This document shows positions 1 through 5,786 of a DNA stretch of 6,838 nt, piece after piece. Source of the DNA: an uncultured Granulosicoccaceae bacterium (lineage in GTDB: Bacteria; Pseudomonadota; Gammaproteobacteria; CALCKW01); the NCBI GenBank assembly GCA_937941555.1, contig CALDHJ010000494.1, positions 1 through 6,838 on the forward strand, given 5' to 3'. The stretch's first letter is position 1, and the number at the start of each line of letters is the position of its first letter. Position numbers and translations under genes: made by a program. The notes under the pieces are model-generated. The model searched no databases and was not told the DNA's origin. It worked only from the letters and a program-made list of their open reading frames with translations.

Positions 1-656
1 ATTGCCGGTGGAATCCGAAGGCCGCGGGCGACCTCGGCGTCGAGTGCCGCTTCGAGCGCGCGCACGCTCTCGAGCCGCGCGATAACCGCATCGAGCCGCT
101 CGAACGGCACGACCACCACGCCATCGCGGTCGGCCACCACCATGTCGCCGGTCTCGACCGCGACCCCTCCAACCACAATCGCAGCCCCCACGGTGCCCGG
201 CCCGCTGGTAAAGGGTGATCCGGGCGTCAGTCCGGTACACCAGGCTGGCAAACCCACCTCAACAATGCCCGCGTAATCGCGCATCGGCCCGTCCGTGACC
301 AACCCGGCCGCGCCGGTGTTCTTGAGCATGCCCATCAAGCGGTCGCCGGCCGAAGCGCATCCCTGGTAGCCGTCGTAGGTGGCCACCAGCATGTCGCCGG
401 GCTCTACAAACGCGAGCGCTGCAAAGGTCGCAAGCATGTCGCCTGGGCCGTTGTCAGCCGTCAAGGCCGGCCCCGCCGCAACGCAATCGAGATCGCGGCC
501 GGCACCGAGCGGCTGGATGCGCGCCGACAACACCCCGGCGCCATCCATGGCGTCAACCACGAACCCGGTGGGCACGCCTTGAAACGCGGCAATCTGCGCG
601 GCACTTGGCCTGCGGTCGGGCCGTTTGACTCGGATTTTGGGTGGCTCTTCGATCAT
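1..656 (-). CDS. RraA-family protein (HMG/CHA aldolase-like), 3' end beyond the window
   Basis: The first 218 residues are visible and no stop is reached before the left edge. The fold signature of the RraA/4-hydroxy-4-methyl-2-oxoglutarate aldolase family is clear: an early FVVDAMDG segment (about 32-39), GDMLVATYDG (87-96), and the metal and substrate motif Asp105-X20-Arg126-Asp127 within a stretch ending TDGPMRD. A later VADRDGVVVVP (174-184) is also typical. In aldolases of this family the D-X20-R-D motif binds the divalent metal and pyruvate, so a lyase or decarboxylase acting on a pyruvate-type 2-oxo acid is more likely than the RNase E-inhibitor role of E. coli RraA. The substrate cannot be told. 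The start is ATG at 656-654, with GGGAG (complement of 665-669) 8 nt upstream. The gene is divergent from the peroxidase at 997. Family call is firm; exact reaction is inference. Confidence 0.92.
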   Translation of the reverse strand, partial: MIEEPPKIRVKRPDRRPSAAQIAAFQGVPTGFVVDAMDGAGVLSARIQPLGAGRDLDCVAAGPALTADNGPGDMLATFAALAFVEPGDMLVATYDGYQGCASAGDRLMGMLKNTGAAGLVTDGPMRDYAGIVEVGLPAWCTGLTPGSPFTSGPGTVGAAIVVGGVAVETGDMVVADRDGVVVVPFERLDAVIARLESVRALEAALDAEVARGLRIPPA

Positions 657-996
657 GGGTCTCACTCCCGGTCTGTCTAGCTGTCCGCAGTATCGCACCC
701 CACCGGCGAGGTGCGCTCCCCGCCGCGACCAGCCGCACACCACGCGGTAATGCAATCCCGGCTCAAGAAACCGGCTCAAGGGTACGCTAACGGGTTTATA
801 CGTAAAAACCGCAAGCACTCGATCAGCCGACCGCGCAGCCGGGCGAACCGGACACGCCACCATGTTGCGGGCAGGCATCGAGTGAACACTGGGCTGAGCT
901 GTGCCCGCGGGGCCTGCGCCTGAGCGCACGATTTCGCCGGATAACGCCTGATCTGTCCACCACAGCATCCGGCCTGCGAACCGCACGGAATTCCCT
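657..996. other. Divergent intergenic region between RraA-like gene and peroxidase copy A
   Basis: No convincing gene lies in these 340 bases. A forward open frame at 711-923 is Arg-rich and resembles no protein I know, so I treat it as chance. The region should hold the promoters of both flanking genes, but I could not fit a good -35/-10 pair on either strand. It does contain an AT-rich patch around 794-808 and a 10-bp direct repeat at 758-780. Confidence 0.6.
758..780. repeat. Perfect 10-bp direct repeat, 13-bp period
   Basis: CCGGCTCAAG occurs at 758-767 and again at 771-780, separated by AAA. It lies about 220 nt before the peroxidase start and about 100 nt before the RraA-like start, between the two divergent genes. 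This could be a pair of protein-binding half sites, but nothing in the sequence names the protein; chance is possible. Confidence 0.5.
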
Positions 997-2550
997 ATGA
1001 CACCCCGAACGCCGACTTCAGCCCCCATGGCCCGCACCCGATGGCAGTATGCCGCGATCGCCGCCACTGTCTCCCTGTCAATCGCTGCCTGCTCCGATAA
1101 CACGAGCTGGTTCAAGGGCGAAAGCGAGGCCGTGGACAGCGCGCTGAACACACTGGTGTCTGACCTCGATCTCCGCCAGGACCCGCGCGCGGGCCGCAAC
1201 CTGCCGCAGATAACCGATCCGCTGCCACAGCTTGGCCGGGATCTCTTTTTCACCAAGGCCCTCGGCGGCGGTATGGACTCGGCTTGCGTCACCTGCCACC
1301 ACCCATCCCTCGGTGGCGCGGACGCGCTGTCGTTCTCGGTTGGTGTTGGCGCGGTCAACCCCGATCTCCTCGGCGAGGGACGTGTCCACGGTGGCGGACT
1401 GCCGTTGGTTCCGCGCAACGCACCCACAGTGTTCAACCTCGGACTCTGGGACACTGGACTCTTCTGGGACTCGCGTGTCGAGAGCCTCGGCAAAACCGCT
1501 GGCGCCAACGGCGCCGGCAGCGGCATCCGCACACCCGACACATTGCTCGGCACGGCCGATCCCGGCGCCGGCCCGAACCTCGCCAGCGCCCAGGCCCACT
1601 TCCCCGTGACCAGCGCCGAAGAAATGCGCACGTCGGCCTTCGAGAACGGGTCGAGCAACGAGGATGTCCGCAGCCACCTCGCAGCGCGCGTCGGCAACTA
1701 CGGCATAGGCGCGGGAGAACTGGCGACCAACACCTGGCTGCCAGCTTTCCAGGCGGCTTTCAGCAGCACCGACACCGCCGAGAACCTCATCACTTTCGAC
1801 AACATCGCCGAGGCGATCGGCGAGTACGAGCGCTCGATGGTGTTCGTGAACAGCCCGTGGCAACGCTTCCTCGACGGCGACACCGACGCCATGACGCAAC
1901 AGCAGAAAGAAGGCGCGCTGCTGTTCTTCACCCGGCCCGGTGACGGTGGTGCCGGCTGCGCGGCGTGCCACAGTGGCCCTCTTTTCAGCAATGGCATGCA
2001 CACAACAGTGGCTTTTCCGCAGATCGGGCCCGGCAAGGGCGACGGTCCGACCACCAACGACGATTTCGGTCGAGAGCGCGAAACCGGCAATCCGCAAGAC
2101 CGCTACCGCTTTCGCGTGCCAAGCTTGCTGAACATCGAGATGACCGCGCCCTACGGTCACGCGGGCGCCTACGCCACACTCGAGGAAGTGGTGCGCCACT
2201 ACGACAGCCCGCAACGCACGGTCGACACCTACTTCGCCAATGGCGGTTGGTGCCAACAAGATCAGTTCCGCGACCTTGCCAGTTGTGCAAGCCTGTACCC
2301 GGACGCGGTCTCCAACACCCAGCTAGCGCTCGACAAGCTGCGCCAGGAGCAGCGTGACCGCGTGAGCCTGTTCGGTCAGATCGATCTTGAAGACGCGCAA
2401 GTCGATCAACTGGTGGCGTTCATGCAGGCGCTGACCGACCCCTGTGTCACCGATCGCAGTTGCCTCGACCCGTGGATCGCCAACAACGCCTCGAGCGGAC
2501 ACGACGGCATCCAGCTCAACGCCGTGGACGAGGCGATGAACCCGCTGTAG
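997..2550 (+). CDS. Diheme cytochrome c peroxidase / MauG-family lipoprotein, copy A
   Basis: This 517-residue protein opens with a signal peptide ending in lipobox I29-A-A-C32 (Ser at +2), so it is probably a lipid-anchored periplasmic or outer-membrane protein. Heme motifs are C97VTCH101 (followed by His102) and C321AACH325. PRNAPTVFN (139-147), FWD (156-158) and EEM (208-210) match the classical CcpA core, giving Trp157 and Glu209 as equivalents of the inter-heme Trp and catalytic Glu. The position of CcpA His71 is Val117, so the N-terminal heme lacks that distal ligand, as in MauG. TAPYGHAGAY (383-392) is followed by a VVRHY segment whose Tyr402 sits where classical enzymes have the Met ligand. 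At 517 residues it is longer than the usual 320-400: about 30 extra residues lie between FWD and EEM, and there is a longer C-terminus with Cys419, Cys430, Cys483 and Cys489. GGAA (987-990) lies 6 nt before the ATG; the next Met (1027) has no ribosome site. The true substrate, peroxide or a protein, is unknown. Confidence 0.93.
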   Translation: MTPRTPTSAPMARTRWQYAAIAATVSLSIAACSDNTSWFKGESEAVDSALNTLVSDLDLRQDPRAGRNLPQITDPLPQLGRDLFFTKALGGGMDSACVTCHHPSLGGADALSFSVGVGAVNPDLLGEGRVHGGGLPLVPRNAPTVFNLGLWDTGLFWDSRVESLGKTAGANGAGSGIRTPDTLLGTADPGAGPNLASAQAHFPVTSAEEMRTSAFENGSSNEDVRSHLAARVGNYGIGAGELATNTWLPAFQAAFSSTDTAENLITFDNIAEAIGEYERSMVFVNSPWQRFLDGDTDAMTQQQKEGALLFFTRPGDGGAGCAACHSGPLFSNGMHTTVAFPQIGPGKGDGPTTNDDFGRERETGNPQDRYRFRVPSLLNIEMTAPYGHAGAYATLEEVVRHYDSPQRTVDTYFANGGWCQQDQFRDLASCASLYPDAVSNTQLALDKLRQEQRDRVSLFGQIDLEDAQVDQLVAFMQALTDPCVTDRSCLDPWIANNASSGHDGIQLNAVDEAMNPL

Positions 2551-2556
2551 CGCTCC

Positions 2557-2607
2557 AGCGCCTGGCTCAAGGCGCTCTCGACCCGGCAGCAGCCGTTGCC
2601 GGGTTCG
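2557..2607 (+). terminator. Two hairpins after peroxidase copy A, possible terminator
   Basis: Just after the stop at 2550 there are two inverted repeats. The first is AGCGCC (2557-2562) with GGCGCT (2571-2576). The second is ACCCGGCA (2581-2588) with TGCCGGGT (2597-2604), an 8-bp stem with an 8-nt loop, followed by TCGTTC rather than a true U-run. The GC-rich stem fits a weak intrinsic terminator or an RNA-stabilising 3' end. It would separate the peroxidase from the permease gene downstream. Confidence 0.35.
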
Positions 2608-2713
2608 TTCGGCTACGGGCATTCGCCACCGATTCAGCGCCCAGTGGAGATTTCGGTCACGCCGCGCAGTCGATGGCGGTAAGCTGCATCCGCACGCCCG
2701 CCACGCGATTCGG

Positions 2714-3679
2714 ATGATCTCGCTCGACGCCACCCTGCCCGCCCTCTACGCGACGATCGCACCGATTTTTCTGGTGGTCGCGGCCGGCTTTCTCAGCGCC
2801 CGCACCGGTCTCTTGAGCGCCGATGCCATTCGCGCGCTCGCGGCCTACGCGGCCCGTGTCGCCGCGCCCGTGATGGTGTTTCGCGCCATCGCCAACAGCG
2901 AGCCTGCCAGCCTGCAACAACCCGGATACCTGATCGCCTACGCGGCGGGCTCGTGCCTCGCCTTTGCGGTGTGCGCGCTGTGCCTGCGCCGTGTAACCAA
3001 CGCGCAGGGCCCGGCCCTCGCTTTCGGCGCACTCGGCGGCAGTTTCGGCAACACCCTCATGGTCGGCTTTCCGCTCGCGACCCTGCTCTACGGCGACGCC
3101 GCGACCGTGCCGCTGGCATTGACGCTGTTGGTCGAGGTTGCGATCGTGCTGCCGCTCGCGCTGACCCTCGCCGAAAGCCGACACGAACACGGGGCCGCCG
3201 GCCACCACGCGCTGCGACGCAACCTGCTCAACGCCGCGCGCAACCCGCTGGTCGTCGGTATGGTGCTCGGCGCGTTGCTCGCGTGGAGCGGGCTCACCCT
3301 GCCTACCGCCGTCAATGATGGGCTGGGCCTGATCGCCCAGACCGTGGCGCCGGTGGGCTTGTTCGTGATCGGCGGCCTGATGGTCGGTTACCGGCCGGTT
3401 GGGGAATTTGCACGGCAGGCGATAGTGGTGCCGAGCAAGCTGGTCTTGCACCCGCTCGCGGTGTGCCTTGCGATGTGGCTCTGCGGCGTGCGCGACCCGC
3501 TGCTGATCGGGCCGGCGCTGTGTTTTGCCGCCGGGCCGATTTTCGGTGCCTACGCGGCGCTCAGCCACCAGTACGGCATCGGTCCGCAGAGCGCGGCCTT
3601 GATGGTCGCCACCACAGTGGGCGCAGCGCTCAGCATGCCGCTGGTGTTGTGGAGCCTCGCGCGGCTCCTGTCGGCGTGA
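2714..3679 (+). CDS. AEC-family (auxin efflux carrier-like) permease
   Basis: This is a 321-residue inner-membrane protein of the usual AEC length (about 310). About ten hydrophobic segments are visible, roughly at residues 11-30, 40-60, 70-91, 101-126, 130-152, 177-197, 203-226, 236-258, 262-284 and 291-319, with a polar loop near 153-176 dividing two five-helix halves. Family marks are FLVVAAGFLSARTGLLS (19-35), AAPVMVFRAIA (50-60), and GSFGNTLMVGFPL (109-121), the counterpart of the family's GFGNTxFMGxPL motif; Pro in the first helix half and Asn112 lie in the likely transport path. Known members carry malate, malonate or other small organic acids, but the substrate here cannot be read. 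The ATG at 2714 gives the usual short N-terminus but has no strong Shine-Dalgarno. It lies 163 nt after the peroxidase stop with hairpins between, so it is probably transcribed separately. Confidence 0.92.
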   Translation: MISLDATLPALYATIAPIFLVVAAGFLSARTGLLSADAIRALAAYAARVAAPVMVFRAIANSEPASLQQPGYLIAYAAGSCLAFAVCALCLRRVTNAQGPALAFGALGGSFGNTLMVGFPLATLLYGDAATVPLALTLLVEVAIVLPLALTLAESRHEHGAAGHHALRRNLLNAARNPLVVGMVLGALLAWSGLTLPTAVNDGLGLIAQTVAPVGLFVIGGLMVGYRPVGEFARQAIVVPSKLVLHPLAVCLAMWLCGVRDPLLIGPALCFAAGPIFGAYAALSHQYGIGPQSAALMVATTVGAALSMPLVLWSLARLLSA

Positions 3680-3818
3680 GAGACACGCGCGTATCCGCCG
3701 GGTAGACGCGATCGGTGCACGCCCCGCCCAACGCCAGAACCGAATAGGTTTACAAGGTCAGGCGTTTGTATGGGGGCATGTGGCAACCCACTCCACCTCT
3801 ATCTGAGATGACACCGCC
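3680..3818. other. Non-coding gap after the permease gene
   Basis: I see no gene here. A forward ATG frame from 3778 closes after 20 codons. TTTACA (3749-3754) and TTGTAT (3766-3771) resemble promoter boxes but are only 11 nt apart, too close for a sigma-70 promoter. Confidence 0.5.
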
Positions 3819-4048
3819 ATGGCCGCTTTCGACACCTTGATCACGCCGCCCCCTGAAGCCGGGTTTGATCTCGCCATACTGCTCGCACGCATCGCCTTAA
3901 AAAAACACAGCCCGACGACGCCGTGCGGCAAACCTTGCGGCACGACTACGCCAACAATGCCGACAGCCTGACGCTGGCGTCCCAAGTTGTCGCAACCCAT
4001 TTCCAGACAATCGCCCAGGCAAACCACTACTGGCGCGACAACGGCTGA
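3819..4048 (+). pseudogene. Small unrecognised ORF split by a -1 frame change at an A7 run
   Basis: From ATG 3819 a coding-like frame reads MAAFDTLITPPPEAG and on to LLARIALKK at residue 29, where codons TTA-AAA-AAA cover an A7 run (3899-3905). Staying in frame leads to a low-complexity Thr/Pro tail and a stop at 3969. One base back, the frame reads TQPDDAVRQTLRHDY and continues to HYWRDNG with a stop at 4046-4048; this second part has about 80% G/C at third positions and mixed, protein-like composition. That frame has stops just upstream and no good start of its own, so the halves look like one protein of about 76 residues. Explanations are an indel making a pseudogene, a sequencing error in the homopolymer, or programmed -1 frameshifting, since A_AAA_AAA is in the right phase. 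I do not recognise the family. The ribosome site (GAG at 3805-3807, 11 nt away) is weak. It lies 91 nt before the glyoxalase gene. Confidence 0.42.
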
Positions 4049-4139
4049 ACGCCCGAGCTGGCCGAGGGCGACCCACGCGGTTGACTGCCACGGACCAGCT
4101 CGCCACCATGGCGCTTTGCCCTCACCGGAACATTCCGCT

Positions 4140-4580
4140 ATGCGCTATCTCCACACCATGGTCCGCGTCGCCGACGTCGACGCGTCACTCGCCTTCTACC
4201 GCGACCTGCTCGGGCTCGTCGAGACGCGGCGCACCGACTACGAGAACGGCCGTTTCACGCTGATTTTCCTCGCAGCGCCGGAAGACGAGAACAACGCCAA
4301 GGCAAACCGGGCGCCCGAGCTCGAGCTGACCCACAACTGGGACCCCGAGGAGTACACCGGTGGGCGCAACTTCGGCCACCTCTGCTACGAAGTCGACAAC
4401 GTCTACGAAAGCTGCCAGAAGGCGATGGACGCCGGCATCCCGATCAACGTGCCGCCGCGCGACGGGCGTATGGCATTTTTCCGTTCACCGGACGGAATCT
4501 CGATCGAACTCATCCAGGCCGGCGAACCGCTTGAACCCGCAGAGCCCTGGGTGTCGATGTCGACCACCGGCAGCTGGTAG
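4140..4580 (+). CDS. gloA: Glyoxalase I (lactoylglutathione lyase)
   Basis: This 146-residue cytoplasmic enzyme isomerises the hemithioacetal of methylglyoxal and glutathione to S-lactoylglutathione, the first step of glyoxalase detoxification. It starts MRYLHTMVRVADVD, closely following E. coli GlxI. All four metal ligands of that enzyme have counterparts: His5, Glu62 (in LELTHNW), His80 (in NFGHLCYEVDN) and Glu123 (in PDGISIEL). Two beta-alpha-beta-beta-beta modules are evident, split near residue 72. Length is close to the 135-residue E. coli protein, which with the lack of extra loops suggests the Ni/Co-dependent bacterial class, although the segment before the last ligand (PPRDGRMAFFRSPDG) is shorter than in E. 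coli. The open frame extends upstream to 3987, but the start at 4140 is set by the homologous N-terminus with His5 and by CGGAA 9 nt upstream. No partner GloB is in the window. Confidence 0.95.
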   Translation: MRYLHTMVRVADVDASLAFYRDLLGLVETRRTDYENGRFTLIFLAAPEDENNAKANRAPELELTHNWDPEEYTGGRNFGHLCYEVDNVYESCQKAMDAGIPINVPPRDGRMAFFRSPDGISIELIQAGEPLEPAEPWVSMSTTGSW

Positions 4581-4588
4581 GCCGCCGC

Positions 4589-5596
4589 TCAGCAGCGCGC
4601 CAGCGCCTCTGCAACACGCGCGTCGGCCCATTCGGTGCGGCGTGCGTGACCGGGCATCCAACCATCGAGAAAGCGCAGGTAGTCGGCCCAGACCAGCGGC
4701 CACAACGCACGCCATTCCGCTTCCACCGCGTCGGTATCCACCGCGGCAGTATCCACTGCGGCGGCGTCCACCCCGCCTGCCAAGCCGGCACGCAAGCGGT
4801 CGAAGTAGTAATCGAGCAACGCGTCGGCGTGTTCGAACAACATCGCGTTGTCGAACGCGCTCGCAAACAGCGCCACCAGATCGCGCACGCCGACACCGCG
4901 GCCCACGTATTGAAAGTCGACCGCTGCCGCACAACCGACCGCTGAGTCGAGACAAAAATTTGCAAGCTTGGCATCACCGTGCACGCGAGTTTGCCAGCGG
5001 GCACTGTTCAGCGCTGCGTCGATCGCACCTGCCCGCTGTTTGAGTGCGCCCTCGGGCATGGCCTGCCACTCGGCATCGCGTGTGCCGAGGTGCCAGTAGC
5101 ACCCCACAGGCCACAGGTCCGTGGGTGTGGTGCCAAGGTGGTGCGCGTGAAAGGCCGCGAGCCAGTCGAGGCAAGCCCGTACAGCCGCGACGTCGCCTGA
5201 CGCGGGTCGCGCGCTGAAGCCCGCGGCGTCCAGATCCTCGAGCAACACCGCAAACCCGGCAGCGCCTTGCGCCGACGCGGCGAGACAGCGCGCGGTCCGA
5301 AAGGGTGTCGGCGGCGCGGATGACGTCGCCGTATAGAAGGCTATTTCCACCGCATAGGAGCGCAGCTTGCGCGCCTGACCCACCTCGCCATGCCAACCGC
5401 GCGGGTGAGCCGTCGCCACGCTGGGATCGACCCACTTGAGCACGGCCGCCTCGATAGCGTGCCCCGGCAAGCGCACGCGCCGCAGTTCACCGAAACCGCT
5501 CCAGAGCGTCTGAATGACATCGCCGACCTCTGCACGCACACGCGCGCTGTCGAGCTGTCGCTCGATCCAGTTCTGCATCTCGGCAAGGTCGATCAT
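4589..5596 (-). CDS. APH/CHK-like small-molecule kinase (phosphotransferase family)
   Basis: This 335-residue protein has the aminoglycoside phosphotransferase/choline kinase fold. An N-lobe AAVLKWV (50-56) supplies a candidate ATP-binding Lys54, and SYAVEIAFY (80-88) holds the likely paired Glu84. FAVLLEDL (115-122) is the hinge. The catalytic loop V205-H-G-D-A-K-L-A-N213 has Asp208 and Asn213, and VDFQ (226-229) gives the metal-binding Asp227. The DFQ form is typical of the ecdysteroid-kinase/CHK-like branch rather than true aminoglycoside resistance enzymes, so an unknown alcohol or amino-alcohol substrate is more likely than a drug. The frame is open far upstream to 6529, antisense to peroxidase copy B, but homology begins near MIDLAEMQNW, so I chose ATG 5596-5594; the upstream GAGACG is only a weak ribosome site. 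It converges on the glyoxalase gene with 8 bp between stops. Residues 276-291 contain a short repeat. Confidence 0.83.
   Translation of the reverse strand: MIDLAEMQNWIERQLDSARVRAEVGDVIQTLWSGFGELRRVRLPGHAIEAAVLKWVDPSVATAHPRGWHGEVGQARKLRSYAVEIAFYTATSSAPPTPFRTARCLAASAQGAAGFAVLLEDLDAAGFSARPASGDVAAVRACLDWLAAFHAHHLGTTPTDLWPVGCYWHLGTRDAEWQAMPEGALKQRAGAIDAALNSARWQTRVHGDAKLANFCLDSAVGCAAAVDFQYVGRGVGVRDLVALFASAFDNAMLFEHADALLDYYFDRLRAGLAGGVDAAAVDTAAVDTDAVEAEWRALWPLVWADYLRFLDGWMPGHARRTEWADARVAEALARC
4722..4781. repeat. 15-bp imperfect tandem repeat inside the kinase gene
   Basis: Four units start TCCAC at 4722, 4737, 4752 and 4767. The first three are close (TCCACCGCGTCGGTA, TCCACCGCGGCAGTA, TCCACTGCGGCGGCG), the fourth is diverged. 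On the coding strand they give the pentapeptide series DAAAV-DTAAV-DTDAV at residues 277-291, just before the C-terminal helical part. The unit length keeps frame, so copy number could vary without breaking the kinase. Confidence 0.7.
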
Positions 5597-5786
5597 GGCA
5601 GGCGTCTCGTCGTCGGTGTTACACCACGGAGCATAGCGTTCCAGGTTCCGCCGCCCCGCAGGGGATGGCGCATCCCGTCCCATCGCTTTTGTAAAGAAAC
5701 GTAAAGCCCGCGCGCAGTTGTCCCCCATCCGGTCTCTGCATGCGTTTTTCATCGGGAACCCGCAGACCACACCAGGCAACCCCACC
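5597..5786. promoter_or_regulatory. Divergent intergenic region with palindrome and short direct repeat
   Basis: This gap should hold promoters for the kinase (leftward) and peroxidase copy B (rightward). It contains the perfect inverted repeat GGGATG-GCG-CATCCC (5662-5676) and the direct repeat GTAAAG at 5691-5696 and 5701-5706, spaced by 10 bp, one helical turn. Either could be an operator. I could not fit a convincing sigma-70 promoter on either strand, and no known operator consensus is matched. Confidence 0.35.

Noticed and set aside
711..923. 70-codon forward frame in the first intergenic region
   Set aside because: Arg-rich, no clear ribosome site, no recognisable features, and it sits where divergent promoters are expected.
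1078..2259. 393-codon open frame on the minus strand across peroxidase copy A
   Set aside because: It lies wholly antisense to a gene with unmistakable heme motifs; long antisense frames are expected at this GC content, and its translation shows no family signature.
2657..3568. 303-codon minus-strand open frame over the permease gene
   Set aside because: Its composition is Arg/Gln/His/Glu-rich shadow of a hydrophobic membrane protein; the plus strand has the AEC motifs.
3749..3771. TTTACA and TTGTAT as a sigma-70 promoter
   Set aside because: Only 11 nt separate the boxes, far from the usual 16-18.
3758..4027. 89-codon minus-strand frame opposite the small frameshifted ORF
   Set aside because: The plus-strand halves have better third-position G/C bias and more protein-like composition; the minus frame lacks a convincing start or motif. 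It remains an alternative to the frameshift reading.
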